Assembly: GCA_013420905.1 (NCBI GenBank)
Contig: JAAXNY010000009.1
Location: 2,790,001-2,854,000, forward strand
From: Collybia mongolica
Taxonomy: Eukaryota; Basidiomycota; Agaricomycetes; Agaricales; Clitocybaceae
Length of the DNA stretch: 64,000 bases
Direction: 5' to 3'
Shown: positions 16,929-35,267 of the stretch, one piece after another
Numbering within the stretch: position 1 is the first letter of the stretch
How the letters are laid out: each line of letters starts with the position of its first letter
Program-made: the position numbers and the translations under genes
Notes under the pieces: generated by a model
Told to the model about the DNA's origin: nothing
The model's input: only the letters and a program-made list of their open reading frames with translations
Databases searched by the model: none

Positions 16929-18644
16929 TCATACCACATAATCGCCCATTACGCCCGCAAGTACCCACGCGTTCCCGAGCACATATATGCACCCGCGCAC
17001 CCATACGCCCCAAAACGCGCGCGCGCCCAGGAACTCGAGCCGGTAGGCTTCGCTGAGCCACAACCCCTGGGTACCCGCCCACACCGCGACGTACGCAGCA
17101 CCCCGCACAGACGTCGGGTTCAGCTGCGGGAGCAGCAATGGGAGCAATAGTAGATACCATAGGAAGTACTGTGCATCACCGTCAGTATAATCAAACGAGT
17201 AATGAGTAAAGATGTGATGTATGATATATAATCTGGGAAGGGGAAGGGAGAAAGAGACGGCGACGTACCTGCGAAGTGCACACTTTGTTGAACAGTACGA
17301 ACACCACCGTCTGCACAAACCACGTAAACACTAAGTCTTGCCGCCTGCGCCCGAACAGCAGCCCCGTCCCGATGGTGAGTCCCATCTGAGGCACGAAGCT
17401 CACCAGCGGTGACCGTGCAAGGCGGCTCAGCGCACCTCCGCCCAGCCCTGCCGCTACTATCCCGTCACGCACGGGGTACGTTAAATACGTCAGATAGAAA
17501 TATGGCGAGAAGTTATGCCGGTGGTCGAGCCGGTGGAGGTGATACAGATATGACTCGTAGACGAATGGGTAACCCCACCTGTTGTGTCACGTACAGCATT
17601 AGCATGACCCTACATTATAGAGGGCTGGGACTTACATGAGATAGCAAGCTCCACTGAGGAGGACGTATGTCCCCGCCCCTGCTATTGCGAAGCGTATGGT
17701 TTTCCAGTTCACGAGTGTCTTCATGTACGCCCAAAACCCGCTCTCGTTGTTTTTGCTCCCGCCCGCGCCTATCACCCCCAAACACCCAAACCCATACACC
17801 ACAGGATAGATCTTCCAGTGCACACCGAGCCCGAGAAGCGCGCCGGCGCACATCCAGCGCCCTTTAAGTCCCGCATACAACGCGAGGAGTACAAATGATG
17901 CGAGCAGCGCTTCGGAGGACCCACGCGTGGAGATTGTGAAGACAAGCGGATTGAGCAAGTGCAGGGCGGCATAGAGGGCCGCACGGCGCGCCGTTGCGTC
18001 GGTTGGGGTTGTGCTGGGAGGTTGGGCTCCTGGGGAAGGGTCGGGATTTTGCTGGGATTTTGGTTTTGTGTCCACCTGGGGCAGGATCTCGGACACAAGG
18101 AGGCGGTATATGAGCACGCCGTTGAGGAGGTCGCATGCGGCGAAGAGGTATTTCCCAAAGGAGGGCAGCCACGCGTTCGGTGTTAGCAGAAGTGCGAGCA
18201 GCGGCGTGTAGCGGTAGGTTTCGCGCGTGTAAGGACTAGTGGAGACATGAAGAGGATAGTATTAGCTAAGTCCTCAATTCGTAGGAGAAAAGCGAATGAT
18301 CGTGACGATGCTCATCCGCAACTTTGAGTTCATTCACTATGGGCACGATATCCAAACCTGAACGATATGGATGACACTCACTCGCCGATGTTAGCCCTCC
18401 ATCCGATACCAAATGACTCCAAGACTTTATTTAATGGTCCCTGGGCTCGATTTGGGCTCCCAGTACCGGGGTTGAGGAGAAAGTGGGCTGCGTCGGAGAA
18501 GACACGATAGTCGACGTCGGTGTACTTAACGACGGAGTGCTGGTCGTGCCATTCGCTATAGAGGATGAGCGCGACACGGAGGACAGCGGAGAGGGCTAGG
18601 ATTATAGGGAAGGAGGGGAAGGAGAGACGGGAGGTGGGTGGCAT
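16929..18644 (-). CDS. GPI14: GPI mannosyltransferase I catalytic subunit (PIG-M/Gpi14)
   Basis: ER enzyme that adds the first mannose, from dolichol-phosphate-mannose, to the GPI precursor. Exons 18644-18382, 18235-17636, 17578-17269 and 17168-16929 join in phase to give 470 aa. The lumenal DxD motif lies in YTDVDYRVFSDAAH after the first membrane helix. The family block YTRETYRYTPLLA starts exon 2, and HRHNFSPYFYLTYL lies in exon 3. About eight to ten hydrophobic segments follow, as expected. A Pro/Ser-rich insert lies in exon 2 (about residues 135-160). The gene shares its strand with SAR1, whose stop lies 286 bp upstream of this start. Confidence 0.94.
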
Positions 18645-18930
18645 GAAAGCCCGAATTTAGGCGTCGAGTTCTAATATTATTATATTGACCAGCCCGGATA
18701 TGAATATTTTACAAGGCTTGCAGCTATGAACTGTCCACCAACATGGGATTCTATTTGTGATTATCCAGATGATGTGAGAGACCATGTATTTATGAGAGCT
18801 ACAACTCGCAGAGAACAGGAGCACTACATAATAAAGTGGCGAAAGGTGAAAAACAGAGGAGACCCAGGAGTGACAATATAAGTAATAATAGTGGACGAAT
18901 CCATACTAAACGGTACGCAAGGATAAGCAT

Positions 18931-19902
<972 letters not shown>

Positions 19903-20980
19903 CGTTAGGAGGAGAACAGGTAAATGTCACCACAGGGACAAAGAATTATTATAAGGAAGGAAATGAAAGACGTGGAACAGGGCTCCAAACTCTCGATGAT
20001 AGGACTACTGGTCACGCAGTGACACGTCACATGCAAACCTAGCTGCCTGGGTCCGCCGATGCTGTTCTTGACAGGCCTCATTGACGCGATACGTGTCCGA
20101 GTTGCTCCCAAACTGCGCCACGAAAGGAACTCTCGCAGACTACTCAAATCCCTGTTGTATTGGCCACGACATCGCCAGACTTTCTCTGCCAAACCCAATT
20201 CCGAGGCTCATGGAACAATACCAAATATCTTTCAAAAGGCTGTACCCTAACGTGTTTCCTCAATACAAGAGCCACGACACCTTGAGACGCATTCAAGAGC
20301 ATAAATGCACCTCGTTAGTTGATTTTTTTATTTAGAATCTGCATCGATCAGGTCGACATGCGTAATAAGATATAGGAAAGGTCTGACACCCATCGGCACC
20401 ATTGTCTAGTGAGCGAGTTCTTATACCCAGCCAGGCATTCCTCTGCGCTTTGCCTGAATCACCTCATCTTCTGTCAGTTCTGAGCGAAGATGGGCACTGT
20501 CTAACAGGATGCGACGGAGAAAATCGCAAGCACCAGCAAACCATAAATTTATACCAGGGTTTGTTTGTATGTGCTTGGCAAAAACCTCAAGCCCCGTGAC
20601 GGCACGCCTTCCTGCCAGTTGCCGTCTTTCTCCAGTGAGAGGCGCTAACCCAAACGTTCCCTGTTCTCCTTCTTTGCTTTTTTTATAAATATTGTGGAGC
20701 CATCTCAAAGGGAGATCAATCTCGGACGTGTTTTTTCGATACAAAATGATAGGTATCTAGATCTACCCAATTTTAACGTACTGTAGCCAATTTCCCTCGT
20801 CTCCTGGCACCCCCACCTACCCTGCGGCAACGGATGATGACAGCACTTCATTGGCAAATGCCGGCCCGGCCTCCTCTGCCTCCAATAAGTACTGGTGGTG
20901 CGCTTCACAGCATATGCTCTGACTCCTTCAGTAACTACAAAATAAAACGAAGAACTATGAAGACAGACCTAATCCTTTAA
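19903..20980. other. Spacer between SAR1 and ABCC copy B
   Basis: Divergent promoter region of about 1.1 kb. It contains one coherent minus-strand frame (listed separately) and nothing else that I can support. Confidence 0.5.
20421..20744 (-). CDS. Hypothetical protein or terminal exon
   Basis: A 107-codon frame with balanced composition, containing LPLRWLHNIYKKSKEG and ending RRGMPGWV. The minus strand just upstream (about 20910-20830) has another short open segment, HQYLLEAEEAGPAFANEV, ending at a GTAGGT donor, so this may be the last exon of a small gene. No family is recognised. It could also be fortuitous. Confidence 0.3.
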   Translation of the reverse strand: MYRKNTSEIDLPLRWLHNIYKKSKEGEQGTFGLAPLTGERRQLAGRRAVTGLEVFAKHIQTNPGINLWFAGACDFLRRILLDSAHLRSELTEDEVIQAKRRGMPGWV

Positions 20981-27641
<6,661 letters not shown>

Positions 27642-29726
27642 GTCATGGGATGCCAGTTTTGAGATGTGCATTGGGAATCCCTTGCAGTGCTTATTCTGGG
27701 CTAGTTGTTCAGCAAACATCTTTTGAGCAGATGCTCAGTGACAACAATCTTGCAACATGTCAACTGGGACCTTGTTGGGTTTTCAGATTAGTTGGTAAAT
27801 GCTATATAGATTATAACCTTTGCATACATTACATCTGTTATTTAAGTAGTCACTAGACTTGTGAATATAATTAACTAATCATCCCATTATCTATCCATTG
27901 GAGCAGTAAAAAGGTAAGAATTGGTATATCATGCTACCAATTTATCTGTAAATGGCTTTCAACCTGCCTATCATTGTGGAAAATCCCTTGTAATTGGTCA
28001 GGGGGCCTAGCTCAAATTGTTGTTCTCCATGATTATTATGTACTTTTTTTGCTACTTGGATTGTACTATACTGTGCGTGACTCCTGCTTGATGATCCTAC
28101 AAACTTGTTTCAACTGTTTTGACTGAGTGTAGCATGCAGGAGGACCTTTTTCACTTTGTGACTGGTTGAGGCATGGGAATTTTTCTGGGCAGGTGTCTGG
28201 TGAATTGTGTTAGTACTTTGATAGACCCAAATTGAGAGGTTTCAATGCAAAACAAAGTTGATAGACTTAAATTGAGAGTGAGATGAGAGATTGAGAACAA
28301 GAGAGAGTGGGTTGAATTGTTTATCATAGGCAAAATACAGAGGATTTCTATACATCAAAATTGGTACCTAGGTAGTAAGATTTACAACAAAGTCCATATA
28401 GTGAAATAAGGTGAATATGAAATATGTGTCTATATATGGTAAGATACCAGGGCAATCAGTCTAGACCTACAGGGTCAACAGTGAGTTGATTAAAGTTGAC
28501 TGGGCTGATTGGGGTGTGTAGTCCAAAATGGAGTCATATTGGCACATGTTGGAGGGTGTGATACAGACTTGGTTGCCAGTTGAAATGTAATATCATGTGG
28601 TCAAACACACTTGGAAGTGATAGCAAGGTGGCCAGTATGAAGGAGAGGTATAGTAAATGTTAAAGCAGGACATTGTCCATGTATATACAAGTCAGTGGCA
28701 TGGGGAAATGCCCATGAGAGGAAAACAATGCTTATGCTGATGCCAAAGAGTGAAACTATAAAATTGCCAAGGATATGGACCTACATGCATAGCATGAGTG
28801 CAAGTATGCCACTGTGACTAGAGCTAGCCTTTGTGGATTTACCAAGCCTGCCCATCCCCTACTTTAGTATTCTGTTTACCTCAAGTCTGAGCAACTCATG
28901 TTTTAGCTATCCCTTCCCATCACAAGGTGACATTTGTTGCAAGTATGGAGAGCTCCTTTGATCAAATGCACATGAGACTTGACTGACAGAAAAAACTATC
29001 AAGTGCAAGTGTAAGGGGAGCACCTGTTCTGCATGTGCTATTGCATCTTCTGCTGGCCCACTCATCACACCCTCCATTCTGCTCATCACACACACAGCTG
29101 CTGACATCTTCACACCTTCTGCTACTGGCATGCATCAATGCATTGATAAAAGGTGAGCTGAATGCCTTTAAATGGGTCTCTGCATCCCTTACGAATGAAA
29201 TATGACTTCATTTATGAAAAAGACTTTTTTTGGTGTGAAGGCAAATTTTCCTGAGCAAATTGGCCACTTACATAAGCTGCACACAAGTAGCGGTGACGCC
29301 CGGACCATATCCTGCTTCACTTGGCTATTCCACATAATTATGCACTATTGTGCACCAGGATACATTGATTCCCAGGTGATGTTTTTCAGGACCCCGACCA
29401 ATCCCTTCAAAGGCCTGATCCCAAAATGCCCAAATTTCCGAATTTTTGTCCGGACGCCTTTTGGCGATTTTTGTCCGGACCGGCGTCGGCCTCCAGTCTC
29501 GGTCGACGATTTGTCCGGACATGGGATCCTGCTTTCTAGGGCCCTTTTTTTGTCCGGACGTGGGATCCAGCCTCCTAGGGCCCTTATTTTTGTCCGGACA
29601 CCCATTTTCGCGCCTTCCTGGATGTGATGTTGCGCCAGGACGGGAATTCTGGCTCATGGGCATTGAACAGAATCGTCAAATGCATCAGGAAATTGGGTAT
29701 TGTTCCAGGACTACCAAATATGTAGA

Positions 29727-30020
29727 CTATTCCACATCTTCCTCCCCTCGACCTCTGGCCCTCTTCTTGAACAGTTTGATGCCCTGTTTGAGTTTAGAAA
29801 TATTGGTATTCAACAATTTGAACCGCTCCGCATCTTCATGGGAGACTTCAATGCCCGACGGATTTGGCTTGGGGTTGCTGGAAAGCAGACAAAGGAAGGA
29901 GATAGGGTTCACAAATGCAAATTGCTCAGTTTGCAATATAGCAGTTGCTGTTGGGATGGCACGAAAGAGTCGACCGAAACGTTCGAGAAATGTTTGAGTA
30001 CCATCTTGAATATCCTGCAT
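29727..30020 (-). CDS. Hypothetical ORF inside the TCCGGA element
   Basis: A 97-codon frame from ATG 30020 (MQDIQDGTQTFLERFGRLF...) to a basic end KKRARGRGEEDVE. It has an amphipathic N-terminal part and a charged C-terminus and no recognised domain. Its place between the repeat clusters suggests it belongs to the element if it is real. Confidence 0.25.
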   Translation of the reverse strand: MQDIQDGTQTFLERFGRLFRAIPTATAILQTEQFAFVNPISFLCLLSSNPKPNPSGIEVSHEDAERFKLLNTNISKLKQGIKLFKKRARGRGEEDVE

Positions 30021-30109
30021 TTTGGAGGTTTTGCAGGAGACTGGCTGAGGTTTTCGTTGTGTGAAATTTTCATATATTGGGAGATTTGAAATGCAAGTCG
30101 GACTCTCCC

Positions 30110-30225
30110 CAAGCGATGAAAAAATAATGCCCAGGAGCGATTCGAACCCTCATCTCTACACATACTACACAAGTAAAAACATAACAAACCATTGGTCCAC
30201 ATTCCACTGCACCATCTTACCAATA
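30110..30225 (-). repeat. tRNA-derived (SINE-like) pol III promoter remnant
   Basis: Read on the minus strand, an A-box-like TGGTGCAGTGG (30214-30204) is followed about 55 bases on by a B-box GGTTCGAATC (30148-30139). Flanking bases do not form a proper acceptor stem and the T-stem has a mismatch, so this is not a working tRNA gene. A tRNA-derived SINE or relic is the best reading. Confidence 0.4.
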
Positions 30226-30400
30226 TTTTTCCCATGTCCGGACTCGCATGTAGCCTTCTGGGCGGCGGGTCAGATGTCCGGACAAGGCATCTGACATTTC
30301 CACCAAAAACCAGCCGTTTGTCCGGTCCTGAGCCAAGCCTTTTCGCCCAAAACCCCAAATATTTGTCCGGACAAGGATCAGGGCTCTGGGGGGGTTAGAC

Positions 30401-31006
30401 GGGGTCCTTGTTTTTCCTGTTGGCCTAATATGTGACCGGAGCTTGCTTGTACGTCATGGGAAAGTCTAATAGTTCATTGACGGAACTAAAAGCCACGTTC
30501 TCCTGGCCCCACGACGAACTTGTGACAAATCAGGCAGTTTCCGTAAACGGGACGGTTTTCCCTCGCCACTTGCCACATCGAGGGAGAGTTGCTGTGGGTT
30601 TGTCAGGGATTGCGTATCTACACCATTCCTGTCCTAGTTGATCTTCTTGGCTTGAGGTCAAACTGCTGGAAAGCATGGAAGCACCAGGGACTCTCCACAG
30701 GTGCTCCAACTTGCACTAACACGAGGCTGGTGTTGGTGACGTGAATCGATTGCTGTTGGGCGCGTTGCGGTTGTGGTAGAGCGCGTATAGTAGCTTGAGA
30801 TGAAAAGAAATGTTTCGAAAAAGGTCAGACGGTGGTGACGAAGGATCAGATAAGATAAGGGACGATCACGATTTGAGGCGTGGATGACAGGTGGATGACA
30901 TAGCACTCGTGTGTCAAACAGCCTCATCTTGGTTTGGTCACCACACTTCTCAGATGTTTTTAACTAACCGTTAGTGTGCCTCCCAAACGCCTTTCTGCGT
31001 TCCACC
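30401..31006. other. Upstream region of the intact MFS gene
   Basis: About 600 bp between the element and the MFS start. Short frames on both strands are unsupported. It should hold the MFS promoter; I see no clear TATA box. Confidence 0.45.
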
Positions 31007-33011
31007 ATGTCCCGTCCAAACTCCCTCCTCGCCCCACAACCAGAGGCCCTAGTCCTCCCCGACGGCCCTATCACTGAGCCTGCCGCAGAGCTCCTCACTG
31101 ATCTCGTCCACCACCCCAGCCTCATTACATCCGACGGTGACGACCCATCCGGCATCCATGCTTCCCTGCCGTGGTACAAGACTCCCTCCCCTCTCTGGCT
31201 CCTCGTTCTCCTCCCATTCGCCACCATCGCATCGTCCACCACATGGGCACCGCGTATCGAGATCTATACCCAGCTCGTGTGTGCCGTCCACAAGCCAGAC
31301 ATTTTCCAAAGACATCTCCTATTCTCCACCACGGCCCCTAATCACTGCGCCGCCGACCCAACCGTGCAAGCTGAGGTCGCTAAACTTACCTCAGGTAGCC
31401 TTCGTCTTCTTTCTTAAGACGCGATCTTACAACTCCCACAGTCATCTTGACTTGCTCTGGCGTCCTCGCATGCATCACCACTGGTTGGTGGGGCGCTTTT
31501 TCGGACCGCTATGGCCGTACACGCGTCATGGGCATCTCCATCATCGGCCTCCTCCTCACCGATTTTAACTTCATCTTTACCACCCGCTTCTGGCCCCACC
31601 TCCCCGGTGGGTACTGGTTCCTCGTTGTCGGCCCTCTCGTCGAGGGCACTCTCGGCGGCTTCGTCTCCGCCGTAGCCGCAATGCACGCCTACCTTGCCGA
31701 CACCACTACCCCCGCGACTCGCTCACGCGTCTTCTCGCTCTCACTCGGCCTCATCTTCACCGGCATGGCTATAGGGCCCACTCTAGGATCCCTCCTCATC
31801 CGCGCCACCGGCCACACACTTTCGGTATTTTTCGTAGCGGGCTCTGCCCACCTGATTTATGCACTCTGCATCTGGTTCGTCGTGCCAGAGTCCCGCACCC
31901 CAGCTGACCGCCAGATGTCCCTTGCGAAATACGCTGCAGAAAGTACCTCGGGCGCCACATGGCGCAGAATGTTTGGGTTCCTTAGCCCGCTGGCCGTATT
32001 TTGGCCTACCAAGCCTCAGGGCGGGAACTCTCTCAAGGTCAGGCGAGATTGGAGCCTGCTGCTCCTTGCTCTGAGCTATGGACTTACGATATCGATCATG
32101 GTGCGCATACCTAAAGTCCAACCCACAACGTGCGCGGTACGCTGAACATGCTTCGTATAGGGTTCATACTCCTACAAATTCCAGTATGCGGCGGCGGTAT
32201 TTGGATGGAGTACAGAAACTGTGAGTCCCTCCATCTTTCCTCCTCGTCCATGACTTACGATTATATGTAGATCGGATATTGGGTGAGCTTGATTGGCGCT
32301 GCACGGGCGGTGTTCCTCACGCTCGTACTCCCCCGTGTGTTCTCCTCTTGCTATCTCCGAGAAAACCAACGCTAATTTTAGCACCATTGCCTAGTTGTGA
32401 TCAAGTTATTCTTCACCCCACGTGCTGCCTCCACTCCCACAGTCTCAGCATCCACTCCATCTGAGACACAGCCCCTTCTCAGCCCCTCTTCCACCTCCAA
32501 ATCCGTACCAAAGCCCTCAGAAGCGCCTGGCCCCACACACCCGCAGAAGCATACGGCCGCGTTCGATCTGCGCCTCGCCCAAGTGTCGCTGCTGATCGAG
32601 ATCGCGGCATATGTACTCATGGGGCTCGCCGCCACCCCGGGCGCGTTCACAGCGGCGTCCCTGCTCGGCGCGATGGGCGCAGGGTTCAGCCCTGCGATTC
32701 AGACCGTCGCGCTGGGGATGTTCCTCGGTTTGACCGGGGGCGGTGGGGTCGGTGCGGGAGGAGGCGGGGGCGGAGAGAGCGGGCGGCTGTTCGGGGCGTT
32801 GAGCGTGGTGCAGGCGTTGTGCTCGCAGATACTAGGGCCGGCGGGGTATGGGTTGATATATATGAAGACGGCGGGGACGTTCCCGCGTGCGATATTTTTG
32901 GTGTCGGGGGGCACGGTGGGGCTTGCGTTGGGCCTTTTGGCGTTTGTGCGGGTACGGCAGGCAGGTGGGGATGTCGAGGAGAGGGTCGGGGAAGAGGAGG
33001 ATGAAGTGTAG
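31007..33011 (+). CDS. MFS general-substrate (drug:H+-like) transporter, copy B, intact
   Basis: Secondary transporter expected to have about 12 membrane helices. Exons 31007-31394, 31442-32100, 32161-32220, 32271-32334 and 32395-33011 join in phase to give 595 aa. The first helix follows a cytosolic N-terminus of about 70 residues. The conserved loop 2-3 motif appears as GWWGAFSDRYGR. A long cytosolic loop lies before helix 7 (about residues 290-330), and a Gly-rich loop (GGGGVGAGGGGGGESG) lies near residue 515. The acidic C-terminus ends EEEDEV. Its paralogue at 9660-11463 is a pseudogene. The gene is GC-rich at third positions and converges on F-box copy B. The substrate cannot be inferred. 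Confidence 0.88.
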
Positions 33012-33581
33012 TTGTGGTGGGCGTGGAGAACCTTTTTATGTGTTTGCGCTTTGCTATGGTTCTGCTTTTAGAACGCGCTTTGAACATTTGGCAGTGGGTG
33101 GCGGTGCCGTATCGGGGAGGTGGAGGCTAGGTATTAATGGAAGGTCTTGACGAGGACGGAGGGAGGGTGAGTGGGCTGCAACGGTAAGAACAGAGGAAGT
33201 TTACCGTGTATTACGAATATTTAAAGTAGCTTATATCTATGAGTACTAGAAATTGTAGAGTTAATATATGATTTAGGATTGGATGTGGAAGGTGGTAATT
33301 TGGGTTTATGAGACCGTCTGTAATCTGGGTATGTATGACTTGGATAATAATAAAATGTGATTTGGTGATTTGGTGTGATTATGTGAAATGTCAAGTGTGC
33401 TACAGGATAGGATGTGAGTGCGGGTGCAAGGATGGTGGTTGATGTTGATATGCAAATTGGGAAAGGGAAAGACAGTGAATGTGGTGAATTCAGATACAAT
33501 GCATAGTACATGTAGCCGAAAATAAGAAACGAGTGTGACAAATAAATGAGGGAACAAAAAGAAAAGCGAAGCCTCTACATA
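33012..33581. other. Convergent 3' spacer, G/T-rich on the plus strand
   Basis: No gene is supported. From about 33225 to 33500 the plus strand is rich in G and T and poor in C, in sharp contrast with the GC-rich coding DNA on both sides. Terminators or 3' UTRs of both convergent genes should lie here. Confidence 0.5.
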
Positions 33582-35267
33582 TCAACACCCAACGTCTACC
33601 TCGCGCCAAAGGTCCGCCTCCACAGCGCGGCGGAGCACAACCGGCACCACCTCCGTAACGTGCGCCACTTTCTCCGCCAGCAGCAGGTGTTTGGAGCCCA
33701 GCCACGCCACGGGCATGCCGAGCTCGAGCGTCGCGAGCGGCGGGCGGCCTGACATGTGCCGAAAGATGAGGTAGTTGCGCACAACGAAGATGTTGAATGC
33801 GGTCAGGCGGAGGGACGCCAGGCGCGGGACGGGGAGCGTACCTGGGCTGGCTTGTGCTTCTCCTGTGGCGTGTGCGGCGGGGGGCTGGGGGGCTGGGGAA
33901 CGGGTGAGGGTCGGGGGCGCGTAGCTGAGGGCATCGAGGACGGCGTGGTCCGGGTCCGTGAGGACGAGCGTGCTGAGCCCCGTGAGCGCGGCGAGGAACG
34001 CGAAGAGCGCCGCAGGGATGAAGGAGCCATGAGCATTCCGCACGCTAGCGAACTCGTCGCCGAGCGCGGCGCACTCATGGGCGGAGGGCGGGAGGAACCG
34101 TATGTGGTGCAGCATGAGGCGGGTGATCTGCGCGAGAGGGAGGTGCGCGGTGAGTGTGCGGAGGAGTGGGCTGATCTTGCAGTCGAAGCGCGGGGTGCGC
34201 GCCCCGGGACGGTGTCGGAGGCGCTGGTGATGATCGGTGAGCGCGAGGGAGCGGAGGCTGGGGAGGTGGAGGACCTCGAGGAGGGAGATGAGCTCCTGGG
34301 CGAAGCGGTAACCGAGCTTGAGGGCGTGCACGTGCGGGAGGGTGAAGGGTGTGTAGGGGGCTTCGGGGGTGTCGAGGCGGACGCAGCCGTCGAGGTCGAG
34401 AATCTCGAGGGTGGGTGCGGAGGCCAGGAGGAACGCATGAAGGGCCGGGGCGGTGGGGCGTGCGCTGTAGGGGAGCAGGGAGAGGGAGAGGGAAGTGAGG
34501 TTTGTGGGGCAGAAGTTGTCCCAGTTCATCTGGATGCTGATAAGCCGGACACGGCGGAGGTTGGGGTACATGTGCGTACCCCAGTCGTTAGCGGCGTCGT
34601 CGGGGCGGAGGAGGGTGGAGAGGCAAAAAGGTGTGTTAATGTACGCGGGGTGGGGGTCGAGGACTATGTGGGAAGCATTCTGCGAGACGCGCCAGTAGGT
34701 GAGCAGGGGCATTGGGACACGGGGTAGATATCTCTCAATATCAGTGATAGGAATGGCCTCGTCAGCTCTGACGCGGAACTCTGCGAAGCGGGCGACATGG
34801 GGTCCGAGAATGCGTGACAGTTGCAGCGTGCAATTACGGAAGCCACTGACGTATGGTTTGCGGGGGTGGTTTTCGTCGTACATCGATGTCGCGCGCTTGT
34901 AACGCGTTTGGAAGATGATGTCGAGACTTAGTGGGCACTGTTGCGATTTTTCCAAAAAATAGTGCACCCTGCGCAACGCCCTCCTGAACGTAGTATGCTT
35001 CTTGCTAGCGCGCAGAGTCTCGTGTATCCGGATCTGCGCCCACAGTGCAGGCGTATTTATTATGAGATTCCTCCATGTTGGTGACACCTTCGACAAGATA
35101 ACTGGGGCTTCTTCATTTGAGCCTTCGCAGCTAATGAAGAGTTCGAAAATTTGTAAGAGGACGTCGCTGTTGAGAGTATCAATATAACGAGGGGGTGACA
35201 GCACCACCGGTTTATCGAAATACGTTGTATATGCGTCTAGGTTGGTCATGTTTCTTGGGTAGAGCAT
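33582..35267 (-). CDS. F-box/leucine-rich repeat protein, copy B
   Basis: Probable SCF substrate adaptor. It is a single exon from ATG 35267 (MLYPRNMTNL...) to the stop at 33582, 561 aa; a GTG at 35279 extends the frame but is not a likely start. The F-box is at about residues 30-75 (LNSDVLLQIFEL...WRNLIINTPALW). Leucine-rich segments follow, with PMPLLTY, HIRFLPP and a C-terminal VPRLASLRLTAFN block shared with copy A. The 3' half is very GC-rich, giving long spurious frames on the other strand. It converges on the intact MFS gene. Confidence 0.85.
   Translation of the reverse strand: MLYPRNMTNLDAYTTYFDKPVVLSPPRYIDTLNSDVLLQIFELFISCEGSNEEAPVILSKVSPTWRNLIINTPALWAQIRIHETLRASKKHTTFRRALRRVHYFLEKSQQCPLSLDIIFQTRYKRATSMYDENHPRKPYVSGFRNCTLQLSRILGPHVARFAEFRVRADEAIPITDIERYLPRVPMPLLTYWRVSQNASHIVLDPHPAYINTPFCLSTLLRPDDAANDWGTHMYPNLRRVRLISIQMNWDNFCPTNLTSLSLSLLPYSARPTAPALHAFLLASAPTLEILDLDGCVRLDTPEAPYTPFTLPHVHALKLGYRFAQELISLLEVLHLPSLRSLALTDHHQRLRHRPGARTPRFDCKISPLLRTLTAHLPLAQITRLMLHHIRFLPPSAHECAALGDEFASVRNAHGSFIPAALFAFLAALTGLSTLVLTDPDHAVLDALSYAPPTLTRSPAPQPPAAHATGEAQASPGTLPVPRLASLRLTAFNIFVVRNYLIFRHMSGRPPLATLELGMPVAWLGSKHLLLAEKVAHVTEVVPVVLRRAVEADLWREVDVGC

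Larger units (their letters stand above)
29385..30400. mobile_element. Putative non-autonomous element with TGTCCGGAC clusters
   Basis: Two clusters of the palindrome TCCGGA bound an internal region of about 640 bp. The left copies are at 29449, 29474, 29514, 29553 and 29593. The right copies are at 30237, 30277 and 30366, with a degenerate one at 30321. The left cluster includes two tandem units of about 40 bp (29511-29550 and 29550-29590), each reading TGTCCGGAC-TGGGATCC-CTAGGGCCC. The right cluster contains a hairpin, GTCAGATG (30269-30276) pairing with CATCTGAC about 11 bases downstream. Multiple subterminal palindromes at both ends are typical of DNA-transposon ends. No transposase or clean terminal inverted repeat was found, so the borders are estimates. 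Confidence 0.5.

Noticed and set aside
33756..34727. 323-aa plus-strand ORF opposite F-box copy B
   Set aside because: It is a shadow of a very GC-rich coding strand. The composition is almost all Gly/Glu/Arg/Val, and the minus strand carries a clear F-box protein.
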